Assembly (NCBI RefSeq): GCF_026230105.1
Contig: NC_079480.1
Span: forward strand, 29,306,488-29,370,487
Direction: 5' to 3'
DNA length: 64,000 bases
Origin: Diorhabda sublineata
Taxonomy: Eukaryota; Arthropoda; Insecta; Coleoptera; Chrysomelidae
Shown: positions 1 to 10,357 of the stretch, piece after piece
Position numbering within the stretch: position 1 is the first letter of the stretch
Layout: the number at the start of each line of letters is the position of its first letter
Notes under the pieces: generated by a model
Databases searched by the model: none
The model's input: only the letters and a program-made list of their open reading frames with translations
Told to the model about the DNA's origin: nothing
Made by a program: the position numbers and the translations under genes

Positions 1-2
1 CG

Positions 3-451
3 TGGAGACGGAAGTAAGAAACCAAGCTACAAGAGCCTCAAGAGCAGCAGCATACCTAAATGACACAATCTAGCGAAATAAATACATTCGAACTCAAGCA
101 AAAGCCCGCATATGCAAGACCGCAATCAGACCTATATTATCCTATGGAGCAGAGACCGGACCTGAGACCTCTAAAACGAAACGGATATTGGAGACTACAG
201 AAATGAAAATAGTTCGAAGAATAGCGGGAAGAACATTAATGGATAGAGAAAGGAGTGAAAACATAAGACAAACATGCTGGATAGATAATATTAATGACTG
301 GGTACTGGATACAAAGATAAAATGGAATAAGCACATTGACCGCATGACGGAAGAACGAATTGTGAAAATATCAAGGGACAAATCACCAGCAGGACAAAGA
401 AGCCTTGGAAGACCTAGGAAAATATGGAGTGACAACCTCCTAGGTGACTGA
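3..451 (+). mobile_element. LINE 3' end (reverse transcriptase C-terminus, degenerate)
   Basis: The plus strand encodes the C-terminal part of a non-LTR retrotransposon polyprotein of the RTE/Jockey-like type common in insects. Visible landmarks are an IRPILSYGAE segment, RRIAG, DRERSENIR, HIDRMTEER and the closing GRPRK-W block. One in-frame stop lies near position 70, so the copy is dead. The window edge cuts its 5' part. It is followed at about 501-514 by an AAGAAGAAG-type 3' tail, typical of RTE-like LINE insertions. Confidence 0.8.
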
Positions 452-582
452 GCAGAGGCAATGATGTGAAGAAAAACAGGCAATGATCCCTATACACAGC
501 AGGAAGAAGAAGAATATAACAATATCTGTAAACAATTCAAATAGCATTCGTCAACACGTTCTGAGTACGTTCACCATTAAAA

Positions 583-1015
583 ATGTCAAACTTCATGATG
601 GCAATGTCAGATTTGACATCTTCTCATCAGTGTTACCATATATCAAAACTTGAGTAGCAACTCTCGTATAAAAGATTGTGGTCCTATGAAAGGAGTTGTC
701 CCGCCTTTCTTTGCCAGGTGATTAGTCTCTTCGTTGCTCTGCACTCCGTTGTAGCCAGGTACCCACATTAAACTAACTTCATTGTTTGCTCTCAATAATT
801 TCATGATTGGGTGCAGTACTATTCTAGCTTTGACTCAATTTTATAAGAGTCAAGTGCTTGAAGCGATTCTTTGCTATTTGATAAGATAAATATCTTTGCA
901 TCCTGGTAATTACGTTGTGCGCAGTTTCCGCTTGGAAAATAGGTCTGAAATCGTTAGGTTAGAGAGGTTGGTTCCTGGGCCATATTTTCCTGCCCCTACT
1001 TGTCCATTTTCATTT
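583..1015 (-). mobile_element. LINE RNase H region fragment (copy A)
   Basis: The stretch around 820-1010 is clearly similar to 36100-36310, where the minus strand encodes an RNase H-like segment (IPMGSEPSIFQTY, then KIFTLLNSKAAFQAFDS). Copy A is more decayed and keeps no long ORF. The part at 583-672 (AGTGTTACCATAT, then AACTTGAGTAGCAAC) is also repeated near 46450-46520, so it probably belongs to the same repeat family. It lies upstream of the KIFBP exon, presumably in intronic DNA. Confidence 0.6.
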
Positions 1016-1075
1016 CAAGTTTGAGAATCCAAACTATTTTATGGAAACTATTTCTTCTTCAACGTATTGTAGGCC

Positions 1076-2245
1076 TTAGGCATGTAGTTTCCAACCTGTC
1101 GCCCTTGAGATGTTGATGTCCATGAATCCATCCATCGTTTTGGAGGTCTCCTTAAAGGTCGTCATGTCTGCTAATGCTAATCTTTCTCTGGTCATCCTGT
1201 ACACGTGTTGGTTGCAAGCTCTTCTACGTTTACGTCCCCATATAACTATGTCTTCCACCTCACATTCGTGTTTTATGTCTGTGTTTCTATTTCTGTCTCT
1301 TACTGTGTATCCGCATATGTTTCGAGTATTTTCATTTCTATTGTACGAATGTTCTCTTGTTATCCACCCTTGTTTCTATAGCATATGTCAATATGGGTCT
1401 AACGCAGGTTTTGTATATTTTAACTTTTGCCCTTTTGTTCACACTGGTATTATTCCAGATAATATACCGGAGTGGGCCTGATATTCGGCTGGCTTTGTTT
1501 GCTTGTCCTTTTACTTCATTTATTCTGTTCTGGTCTGCGATGATTTGCGTGCCTAGGAAGTCAATTACATTACCTGTTCTATGGTTTTATTTTCTAGGGC
1601 GAGTTTGCACCTCATTGGTTCTTTAGAGATGACAAGGGTTTTAGTTTTTGTAGTGGATACTTGAATGTTAAAGGTTGTAGCTTTAGAATATAGGAGCTGC
1701 TGTAAGTGAATATCTTCTTGTTGTATTCTTGACAAGATTTATTATTTCGTCCATTATCAGGTTGAACAGTTGCGGGTTTAAGGAGTCTCCCTGTCAGATA
1801 CCCGTTGGTGTTTGTATTTCCTCTGCCAGGTTTTGGTTAACTAATATGTGAGTGGATGTGTTATAGTTTAAATGTCTTATGATGTCTATTATGGTTTTCG
1901 TAACGTATTTCTTTTTTAGGATGTCTACTACGTCGCTTTGCCTTACCCCGTCCAATGCTTTGGTGAGATCTGAGGCACATATACGCCGGCTGGTCCTATT
2001 CTATAGCTTTTTCAACTACTTGTCTGATTGTGAAGATGGCATCTATAGTTGATCGATTTCTCCTGAATCCTTGTTGTTCTTCCGATGCGTTTACTTGTTG
2101 ATTTAATGTTGTTTCAATGATTTTTGTAAACACTTTCATGGTTGTGTTTAAAAGGGTTATACCTCTATAGTTCTCTGAAGATTCCCTGTCCCCTTTCTTG
2201 AATATAGGAATGGTTATTCTCTTTTCCATTTTTTAGGAACTTCTT
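1076..2245 (-). mobile_element. Degenerate RTE-like LINE, antisense
   Basis: Read on the minus strand from 2245 down, the sequence first encodes a reverse-transcriptase N-terminal block (IPIFKKGDRESSENYRGI, then QQGFRRNRSTIDAIF). Near 1440-1340 it gives KIYKTCVRPILTYAIETR, and it ends near 1230-1080 with a RRACNQHVYRMTRERLA block. The order matches one LINE pol gene, broken by frameshifts and stops. Plus-strand ORFs here are mirror images of it. It sits in the presumed intron upstream of the KIFBP exon. Confidence 0.75.
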
Positions 2246-2514
2246 TGGTTGATAGTATTCTGTTGGAAAGCTTTGTAAGTTCTACCATTAGTTGTCATCC
2301 TCCGTATTTCAATAACTCATTTGATATGTTATCTAATCTAGGTGCTTTACTTTTTTTGTTTTTTTTTGTGTGATCTATCGTTACTTCTTCTAATATCTGG
2401 AGGGATTCATGTTTTCTCCCTCTGCCACTTCAGACGTCATCACTGAATTTAGTTCATAGAATATCGAATAATCATTTCTAATTATTTTTGACTCATGTAA
2501 TTTTATCTGTTTCA

Positions 2515-4095
2515 GCTATGTTAGGTACAATCCATCTGTACTTGGGAATGATTGCAATTGAAACAGAAGAAACGTCCAATGGAAGAAAACATTTAGAGAA
2601 ATGCAAAGAAGTTATCGAATCTTACCACGTAGAACCAGAGTTTATATTAGTAACACTTAACATGTACAATAATTTTGGCATTTTGTCATACCAAAATGAA
2701 CCAGAAGAATCAAAGACTTATTTGGAAAAAGCTGAATCTTTATTTGCAGAATTTAAAAGAAAAGGTGTGTTTCCAATTGATATTGCAGATTTGTTTAAAA
2801 CGAACATTGACTTTTATAATACTGACGTAGCTGTGAAAAATTTTGAAAAAATACATACACTAACGCTGTATTATTTGGCGCAAGCTTATGGAGCTTTGAA
2901 GGATGCTTTAAGGAGTGCTGTATATTGTCACGTTACGTTAAAAAGACAATTGGAGATGTGTGAGTACGACCCCATCGATTGGGCATTGAATGCAGCAACA
3001 CTGTCTCAATTTTTTATGGAAAAAAATTGTTTTAAACAAGCTCGACATCACCTTGCAGCCAGTTCATTCATTTTGGATGAATACAAGAAAAAACTAGACT
3101 TTAATCAAACAGAACCCACTGAAGTTCATAACGCAATGCTAGAAACGTTCAGGCATAGAAGTGCAGATGTAGCTCGTTGTTGGTCAAAATATGGATTGAT
3201 ATTACTTTCAAAATCGAAAGATAGACTTTTGAATCATACTGATGATTTGAATACTCATTGCTCATTATCTACTGATTTTTCCGATTTGAACATTCAATTT
3301 AATGGTAATTTATCACAATATGATTTGAAAAGTTTGATATTCGAAAATATACCAATCGAGGAGTATGAAAATCAAATAACTGATCAGTTTATTTTAACCC
3401 TTCCTGATGCTAAAAAAGTATTTTTGAATGCTCAGCAGTGGTCAGACAAAGCTCAAGAATACTATACATTAGATAGTTTAGCATCGGATTTCATTGATAT
3501 AGTGTTGGATCAAACGCAACTGTACCTGAATTTACTATTCTTCGAAGATGAACCCGAAAATCAGGCCAAATTACACAAAAGACGAATAAAATTACTAGAA
3601 CATGTTCTTAACAATGTCAATGAACAATATTATTTGCAATATTGTCGACAAGTATGGTTCGAGTTAGCTAGAACTTATGCGGATATTTTAGATATTAAAT
3701 GTGATAAATTGAGGGAGTCTACAGAACGTCCAACTCCTCAGAGTCTATCTAAGATCAACAACTTGGCTGATAAAGGCATTTTGCATTACACTAATTTCAT
3801 AAAATCATTTGAGGATAAAGCATCCAAAAAATTACCAGATAAATTTCCAGATGATGTTGAAAAACCCGTTTTACAAGCATACCTCCACAAAGCAGCATTG
3901 TATAGTAAATACATTTCACTTGATAAACAAATTCAACTGAAAAATACAGAAATGAGCTTGGAAAATTATAAGTTTATTAGTGATTATTGTGAAAAACATC
4001 CGAAAGCTAAAGAATTGATTGCAATGGAGTATGGAATATGCAAGGAAATGGTCACTTTGCTACCTATAAAAATTATGAAGTTGAAAAGCGCTTAA
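2515..4095 (+). CDS. KIFBP: KIF-binding protein (KIFBP/KBP homologue), last exon
   Basis: This exon encodes about 526 residues matching the KIF1-binding protein family. These are cytoplasmic, TPR-like all-helical proteins that bind the motor domains of certain kinesins and regulate microtubule-based transport. Recognisable blocks in order are a LGMIAIETEE start, the tandem-helix NNFGIL region, TLTLYYLAQAYG, YCHVTLKRQLE, the highly conserved ALNAATLSQFF, ADVARCWSKYGL, HKRRIKLLEHVLN, and near the end LENYKFISDYCEKHP followed by KEMVTLLPIKI. The exon begins after a TCTGTTTCAG acceptor at 2514; the upstream ATG at 2488 falls in the intron and is not a likely start. The human protein has about 100 more residues at the N-terminus, so an upstream exon is missing. 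The rest is one uninterrupted exon. An AATAAA lies 72 bases past the stop. Confidence 0.93.
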   Translation, partial: AMLGTIHLYLGMIAIETEETSNGRKHLEKCKEVIESYHVEPEFILVTLNMYNNFGILSYQNEPEESKTYLEKAESLFAEFKRKGVFPIDIADLFKTNIDFYNTDVAVKNFEKIHTLTLYYLAQAYGALKDALRSAVYCHVTLKRQLEMCEYDPIDWALNAATLSQFFMEKNCFKQARHHLAASSFILDEYKKKLDFNQTEPTEVHNAMLETFRHRSADVARCWSKYGLILLSKSKDRLLNHTDDLNTHCSLSTDFSDLNIQFNGNLSQYDLKSLIFENIPIEEYENQITDQFILTLPDAKKVFLNAQQWSDKAQEYYTLDSLASDFIDIVLDQTQLYLNLLFFEDEPENQAKLHKRRIKLLEHVLNNVNEQYYLQYCRQVWFELARTYADILDIKCDKLRESTERPTPQSLSKINNLADKGILHYTNFIKSFEDKASKKLPDKFPDDVEKPVLQAYLHKAALYSKYISLDKQIQLKNTEMSLENYKFISDYCEKHPKAKELIAMEYGICKEMVTLLPIKIMKLKSA

Positions 4096-4166
4096 GGTTG
4101 TGAATTTTTTGAAAAACAGACATTTTAGGAATTATATTATCAGCTTTATAAATGTTTAAAATTGAA

Positions 4167-4172
4167 AATAAA
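4167..4172 (+). promoter_or_regulatory. Polyadenylation signal of the KIFBP gene
   Basis: A canonical AATAAA lies about 70 bases after the KIFBP stop codon, in AT-rich DNA on the same strand. This is the usual spacing for a short insect 3' UTR. Confidence 0.55.
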
Positions 4173-4339
4173 TAATTTATGTAAGATTAACGTCAATTAA
4201 AATTGATTAATTACAATCACATTCTATCAACCTTATTGATGGCCACTCCTTATAGTAAGACACTATAAAGTAAATTGATTTGAATTGAGGTGAATCAATC
4301 TTTGGTGGTGGATTGATACATTGAATAATTAAGTTGGAA

Positions 4340-4497
4340 TTCCTGGAACCGTTGGTGATATTCCTATTGAATACACTGTTTACACACCAACACTCACAAT
4401 TACACTATCTGACGCTCGTTTCCATAACCAAGTTATCGTTTTCAGAGCCTAAAAGTTAGATCAGTCTCAGACAGTGTAATTGTGAGTGTATTATACA
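4340..4497. repeat. Interspersed palindromic repeat, copy A
   Basis: Two inverted arms, 4390-4411 (ACACTCACAATTACACTATC) and 4468-4489 (its near reverse complement), flank a central segment containing the small palindrome ATAACCAAGTTAT. Related sequence occurs at 44945-45060 and 48539-48665, so this is a dispersed repeat family, probably a non-autonomous element. No coding potential is visible. Confidence 0.65.
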
Positions 4498-4990
4498 TTG
4501 AATAACGTAAGTACATTTGGCTTGATATTCTTTCAACTACATTGCCGAGAATAAAATTAGAGCCACCTCGTAAGTTATTTTAGAAAGGATCCCGCTCAAT
4601 CCCTTTGGAATTTGAGTTTCGGTCAATGTTTCAGAAACTTGACACGGTCATGGTTTTGTTTCGTTGTTTATTGTTCAATTTCTTGTTTTTGTATGATTTA
4701 TTAAAATTATATTTATTTAGTGGAAGTTTTACTCATTAGTACTTTTATTATCACGTTTACAAGCTACCATGTTTCACTGTACTCTCCTCTTCTTTTTTTT
4801 ATCTTTTGACAGGACAGAAACTTAATAACTAAAAATGCACATAACTTAAAACTATGGAACATAAAGTTCAAAGTCGCTTAATAAGCTGGCTTCTTCACTA
4901 CACGAGTACGCGTACGCGATTTTATTGGCACACTGTCAATGTCAGAATTACTTGTACCTTCGTCACTCTCATCATTTCCTATTACACTTA

Positions 4991-6311
4991 CAGGGTGCGG
5001 CAGCATAACTTCCTTTTTTCAAAAGTTAATAAAACTTATTGTATGAATCAGAAAATTTTTATTCGTTTTTTATAATACAGGCACATACATAAAGTTTTGT
5101 TTTACTGAGTTTTGAAGATCAAATCAGTTAGGTGACGTCCCCCATTCTCCATACACTGAGTAAACCGATTTCTGGCGTTTGTCATGACTCTTGCCAGCAT
5201 AGCAGGCGTTATGTTGGCAATTTCTTCCTGAATGTTCGTCTTCAAATCTTGTAGGGTCCTTGGACGGTTCACATACACACGGGATTTCAAAAAACCCCCT
5301 AGGAAATAATCACAAGGGGTCAAATCGGGAGAGCGGGCTGGCCACTCCAAATCGCCCCTAATTGAGATAAGGCGCTCTGGGAAGTGTTCCCTCAAAACAG
5401 CCATCGATGTTCTTGAAGTGTGTGCCGTTGCTCCGTCTTGTTGGAACCAAGTGTCCCCTAAGTCCAACTCATCTAGCCGTGGGAAAAAAAATTCCTGTAA
5501 CATGTTTACATACCGGTGCGAATTCACTGTCACTGTGACTTCATTTTCCTCAAAGAACCAGGGACCAATAATTCCACGTGAGTAAATTGCACACCACACT
5601 GTGACTTTAGGTGAATGCAAAGGCCGTTGATGCAATTGTCGAGGATTGGTATCAGCCCAGTAGCGCATGTTTTGTTTGTTTACGGATCCACACAAATGAA
5701 AATGGGCTTCATCACTAAAAAAAACAATAGCGTCCTCAGGAACGACTTCCAGAAAAACCTCACACGCGTTCCTCCGAGAATTGAAGTCACGTTCAGAAAG
5801 TTCCTGCACAATTGCCATCTTGTATGGATGAAAATGAAGATCATTATGAAGTATTATCCTCACAGAACGATCGGAAAGTCCAAGGGCAGACGCATGTTTG
5901 CGCGCAGAACGCCGTGGTGATCGCAACACTGAAGTTCTAACTAACTCAATGTTCTCCGGTGATCTAATGGGCCGAGGGACTCCAGTTCTTCGTCTTGTCA
6001 CACTTGCAGTTTGTCTGAACGTAGTGACCCACGTAACAATTGATTTCCGGTCCGGGACAGGGGCCAAGGGGGCTAAATTAAAGCGATTCCGAAAGGCGCG
6101 CTGGGTTGCGATCACAGAACATCCGCTCGAAAAGTAAACCTCAACGGCAAACGCACGCTCCTCACTGTTCCAACGCATGATGGCGACTGAACTGTGCCGG
6201 GACAAAACTTTATAGTCCCCCCTCTCGAACGAGACCACTAGCACTCCGTTACGACATCTACCGACTAAATGGCGAACTTTTTAAAAAAGGAAGTTATGCT
6301 GCCGCACCCTG
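4991..6311 (-). mobile_element. Complete rosa-like (DD41D) mariner element, copy 1
   Basis: A 1321-bp element is bounded by perfect 29-bp terminal inverted repeats starting CAGGGTGCGGCAGCATAACT, which stay similar for about 8 more bases. TA dinucleotides at 4989-4990 and 6312-6313 form the target duplication expected for the IS630/Tc1/mariner superfamily. It encodes one intact transposase on the minus strand (5102-6178). A second copy of identical length lies at 33272-34592 in the opposite orientation. The near identity of the two copies and the intact ends indicate recent insertion. Confidence 0.95.
5102..6178 (-). CDS. DD41D mariner-type transposase, copy 1
   Basis: This is a DDE/D transposase that cuts and pastes its element at TA sites. 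Counting from the MRWNSEERAF start it is 358 residues; the frame stays open 22 codons further upstream to 6244, but the MRWN start has a good context (ATC before ATG) and matches the family N-terminus. The order is a tandem helix-turn-helix region (VEVYFSSG, then RSARKHASALG), the first Asp in FFSDEAHFHL, the second in FQQDGATAH and the third in SPDLTPCDYF. By my count 41 residues separate the last two, the spacing of the rosa/Visitor branch. Copy 1 has FLGGF where copy 2 and most relatives have FLWGF, so its activity is doubtful. Four other residues also differ from copy 2. Confidence 0.92.
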   Translation of the reverse strand: MRWNSEERAFAVEVYFSSGCSVIATQRAFRNRFNLAPLAPVPDRKSIVTWVTTFRQTASVTRRRTGVPRPIRSPENIELVRTSVLRSPRRSARKHASALGLSDRSVRIILHNDLHFHPYKMAIVQELSERDFNSRRNACEVFLEVVPEDAIVFFSDEAHFHLCGSVNKQNMRYWADTNPRQLHQRPLHSPKVTVWCAIYSRGIIGPWFFEENEVTVTVNSHRYVNMLQEFFFPRLDELDLGDTWFQQDGATAHTSRTSMAVLREHFPERLISIRGDLEWPARSPDLTPCDYFLGGFLKSRVYVNRPRTLQDLKTNIQEEIANITPAMLARVMTNARNRFTQCMENGGRHLTDLIFKTQ

Positions 6312-6328
6312 TATATCTAAACTATCAC

Positions 6329-6652
6329 TCAAAAATCAGATTCATTTGAATTTTTATTTGACAAAATTTTATTTTGTGGCAAGTTTGCAATTACAGATTG
6401 TTCAAACTCAGAACTACTTAGATAATCATTAGAAGAATTTGTCTCGGAAAGTATTTCAACAAGATTGTCAACATCATTTACAATGTTATCAACGTTTGCA
6501 GAAGTTTCAAAAGCAAAATCAGTTATTTCATATAATAAATCATCATATAAATCATTTGAAATTTTCACATGTAAATTTGTTTTGTTAACAAACTTCCTGT
6601 TTCTTCTAAATGTTTTCCCATTCTCATATTTAACCGTATCATGAATTTTCAA
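6329..6652 (-). pseudogene. Possible Ty3/gypsy polyprotein C-terminal remnant
   Basis: A 107-residue open frame contains TVKYENGKTFRRNRKFV, which resembles the C-terminal end of gypsy-type integrases, where a YxV-ENG-RRNRxHL block follows the core. The rest is an acidic, Asn/Ser-rich tail I do not recognise. It ends 18 bases from the rosa-like element. It could instead be an unrelated orphan frame. No upstream integrase core is visible on this strand. Confidence 0.35.
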
Positions 6653-6963
6653 TCACTAACAGTATCATCCGGTCTCTGAGACCAGCAGTATTTTCCATTA
6701 CTTAGGTCAGATATTTACTTGAATACCAAGATTTATTTCAAATTATGGTTTATTATATGCAATTTGGAACCACAGTCCTTAAATTTTATGTTTTTGTATA
6801 GTTTTATAAATAATTTGTATACATGGGAATAGAAAACAGATCTTATATATTTGTAAATCACTTGTTTATTTTATTTTTTTTTTTTTTTCAAAACAATTTT
6901 TATTACAGAATAACCGACAGTCAAATGTGTTTTAACATTGGTATCAACCGAACAAAGATTTTG

Positions 6964-7400
6964 TTAGTCCGAAATACAAATCTTTGTAGCACAAGTTGTC
7001 CACACTTTCCTGCTGCATTCCAGGCATATTGATTGTTCACATTTCATGCATTTATAATTTGTCTTCCTCTCCTTTGATGTTGGACAATTGGAGCAAGTTT
7101 TCCTTTTTTCTGTCACTTGGGATGCAGCAACCTGGGTTTTGAGGATCTTCCTTTCCAATATAAGCTTGTATGGTAATTCTGATGTCACGTGGTAGGTTTG
7201 GTATTTCCAACCATCTGGTCGTATGTGGCTTTATGAGCTTCATTGTTAGGTCACAAGAGGATTACCTCGAAATGAAAGGTACAAGATGAAGGAGTTGATG
7301 CAACTAATATCTAACATTTGATAGAATATTGCGAGGGGCCATCTTCTGGTTCGACTGGACGAATATATCGCCCATTTCATTTCTAGCAAGTCCACCCCTA
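6964..7400 (-). mobile_element. piggyBac-like transposase C-terminal remnant
   Basis: The minus strand carries the typical end of a piggyBac transposase in two overlapping frames. First come a decayed MAP(R)NILSN segment and LTMKLIKPHTTRWLEIPNLP; then, after a frameshift, the cysteine-rich C-terminal domain (KTCSNCPTSKERKT, YKCMKCEQSICLEC). That domain binds DNA ends in active piggyBac elements. The DDD catalytic core is missing and the reading frame is broken, so the copy is dead. No terminal repeats were located. Confidence 0.72.
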
Positions 7401-8588
7401 CTTGCGTTTAATTGTAGTAACAAATCATTTCAGGTTTGTTATTGTGGTGCATTGTAGACACCCATATTACCGAATTATTTGTAATTAGTAAAAAGCTTTA
7501 TTAAAATTTGATCCTCTATTATATACAATAAAATAAATATATAAGATTATCAGTTTTTTTTTCAATTTTTTTGCTTACAATATTTTAATATAAATATCTT
7601 ATAAAAGTGGTAGCTTATAACTTTCGCAGTCTATGATTTTATAACTTTAACATATAGATATTAATGAATATCTCTTGATTTGATTAGATTACGCCCGTAA
7701 GGGTAGATATACATAAGTAAGTAAAAAACTAGTTCTACGGAAATGTTTAAAAAAACTTTGATTGGAAAATAAACTGGAGGTCTTGAGAAACACAATGTAC
7801 TTTGTACTTATTTTCAATAAGGTTATTGAACTTTGTTTTCTTTGCCCACCGCCATCCTCTTTTCGATTTTGGAATAACCTTCAAAATTTGTCAGAAAAAA
7901 TAGCCAATCATCAACATTGTTGGTGGGTCCTCACTATACCAACGAAATTGCATGAAGCATACTTCTTCTTTTCCCTTGCATTCACTATACAATTGACGGG
8001 CTACTTCCTCACATGAGGAACCCACTATTTGCCTTGTTCCCCGATTACAAGACCAAAATGTATGAAATATGTCTTTTCTACATTTTCAGAAAATGGTTTG
8101 GTGGAGATCTTAAGAAACAAAGTTCTTTGATGTTTGTCTCTACGATAATTTCCAACAAAGTTATTAGTTTGTTATCCCGCACTTCTGCAATCCCGCTATA
8201 CAATGTATACAACAAGGGCCGGAGATCATTTTTGTACGAAATTTTCCTTCTATAAAAGCAGTTTTTTTCAAGGGTTTTGGTATTCCAAGTATAAGAAAAA
8301 AATGCATTTTTTTATTTTGAACTAATTTTTTTTTTGCTTTTCGTCATTCCTTTTTCAGTAAACATTTTTTTTTCGCAATGGTCGGTCTTTTGACGAGTCA
8401 AATGCCACTTTAAGGCGAAAGGCATAGCAAAGGGAGACAGCTGAAATTTCTAAGAAAATTCGTTTACTTTGCCTGTCCATTTCATCAAAATACTTCGATT
8501 CAATGAAAAAGCATACATTTCCTACCTAATGTCACTCTCAGATAATTCAATAATTAATTTGGGTTCAGTTGAAGTAAAACTGTACTTA
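7401..8588. other. No recognisable gene
   Basis: AT-rich non-coding sequence with short open frames only (7762-8016 and 8013-8255, plus strand). Their composition suggests chance frames, and neither resembles a family I know. Confidence 0.4.
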
Positions 8589-8890
8589 ATGCCTCCTCAG
8601 CTAACTGAAATTCAGAAAGCTGTCATTATTGCCAAATTTGAAGATGGCTAGTCTATTAGAAGACTGGCAACTCAGCTAGGTCTTAAAGCGAGTACTATAG
8701 CCAGAGTGAAGAAGCGATGGGACCAAGACGGGACCTTGCACCGAAAGGTTAGATCTGGAAAAAGGAAAATTTCAAATGCCGCACTAGATGTTGCATTAAT
8801 TTATTTTTTAGGAGAACATCCTGTTGAACCGGCTGCTAGTGCAGCATATGAACTTTCCCGCCCTACGGCATGTAGACGAATTAAAGTTTC
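8589..8890 (+). pseudogene. Tc1-like transposase N-terminal remnant
   Basis: The frame from ATG 8589 encodes the paired-like DNA-binding domain of a Tc1-type transposase: QLTEIQKAVIIAKFEDG, then SIRRLATQLGLK, VKKRWDQDGTLHRK, and a decayed ALIYFLGEHPVE block. A TAG stop at 8649 interrupts it. The catalytic domain is absent; the frame runs into gypsy-derived sequence near 8890. Confidence 0.7.
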
Positions 8891-9360
8891 GGAAGAGAAG
8901 ACAGCTAGTCATTCCAAGGAGAGTAGCCGAGGTACTGAAGAAATTACACGACAGTCCATCGGGAAATCATCTGGAAGTGAAGAAAATCCTTCAGCAACTC
9001 CGTGAAAGGTGTGAAGGACTAGTTTAAGAAATGTACTACTTGTGCTACGAGCAATGGACCACATCGCAAGAGAAAGGCACCCATGAAACAATATAATATT
9101 GGAAGTCTCTTCGAGAGGATGGCGTTAGATATCGCTGGACCATTCCCGACGACAGACAGTGGTGGTAAATACATCCTAGTCGTAATGTATTATTTTACAA
9201 AGTGGGTGGGAATTTATGAGATTCCCAATCAAGAGACCACAATTGCCGTGGAAGTGCCCTTAGAAGTCCACAGAGATAAAGGAAGACTTCGAAAGCCATG
9301 TATTCCAGGAATTCCTGAAGCAGATTATAGCTACGTATAAAGCTTTCGAAGACAAATCTA
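8890..9360 (+). pseudogene. Ty3/gypsy integrase remnant
   Basis: The integrase region of a gypsy-type polyprotein is spread over several frames. It shows RRQLVIPRRVAEVLKKLHDSP, the second half of the HHCC zinc-binding module (KCTTCATSNGPH), then the start of the catalytic core (MALDIAGPFPTTDSGGKYIL, VVMYYFTKW) and a decayed EVPLEVHRDKGR block. Frameshifts and stops make it non-functional. The LTRs were not identified. Confidence 0.75.
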
Positions 9361-9423
9361 TTCCAGAATCTTTTGTGATAACAAACGGTAACACCACCTA
9401 GTGATTACTTCTTTCAATCGATG

Positions 9424-9650
9424 GATTAAATTGCTCCACATGCAAATCCATAGGTCACGAAGAATCCGCCTGTTTAAAACAAAGAGACATACGTACCACC
9501 ACAGAAGAAGAGAACGCAGAAAACAGAAGCCACGCCAGAAACGACAACAGAGAATATTCAGCTTCAATCATCAAAAATATCCCCAAGAGTTCCTACCACA
9601 CCTCAAACACCCACAACAACGATCTCGTCAAATGTCAAATTGAGCAAGCC
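9424..9650 (+). pseudogene. Retroelement zinc-knuckle (CCHC) fragment
   Basis: A short frame encodes LNCSTCKSIGHEESACLKQR, a perfect C-x2-C-x4-H-x4-C zinc knuckle as found in gag-like proteins of retroelements. It is followed by a Ser/Thr/Asn-rich stretch and stop codons. The parent element class is uncertain. Confidence 0.5.
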
Positions 9651-10357
9651 CACATTAACACGGAATACACTAAATGGAAGTACTAACACCACTATCACTA
9701 CAAAAAGAGAAATTTCAACATCACTTGAATGTTGAGATAGCCCTTCTATCACTTTCGCTCAACCCACTGAGACACTCAAATCAAAAAAAACTTATAAGTC
9801 AACTAGTGAATATCTGCCCACCTTACTAAAGACAATTAAAGATCAGATTTCTACACTATTAGATTCTAAAATAATCGCACCAGATTATACAAACGAACCA
9901 TCTGAATTTCTCGAAATTTTTAATTTTATCTATAAAAACAAAATAAAACCTTAAAATATAATATCACAAGAGTTAAGAAGAAATTATCTACAACCAATAT
10001 CTCAACTACAGATTTAAGTGACACATTATATCAACATTAAATTTGGAATAAATTAACTTATATATACATCTGTGATGGATCCTTTTATTCTTCAATAGAA
10101 TTTAAACGGTTTTGGTGCCATCACAAACAAATAAAACTACTCCTACTAAATGAATTATTCCCCCAAATACTTTGCCTTCAAGAAACCCAAATAATACAAA
10201 CGTTTGCTTAAAAGATTATACGACTTCTAAGGTTGACTCCGAGACTACAGGTAGTCAGGTGAGACCCTGATAAAACTTTCTTTTTTTGCAGATAGCTGTG
10301 CTTTGACACAGCCTTTTATTTATAATGAAAGAATTGTGTTTGATAACACAAATTTGA
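9651..10357. other. No recognisable gene
   Basis: AT-rich sequence between retroelement fragments. It may be the 5' untranslated part of the following LINE, but nothing coding was recognised. Confidence 0.35.

Noticed and set aside
1110..1626. Plus-strand frames with hydrophobic stretches
   Set aside because: They are antisense to a recognisable LINE pol fragment on the minus strand.
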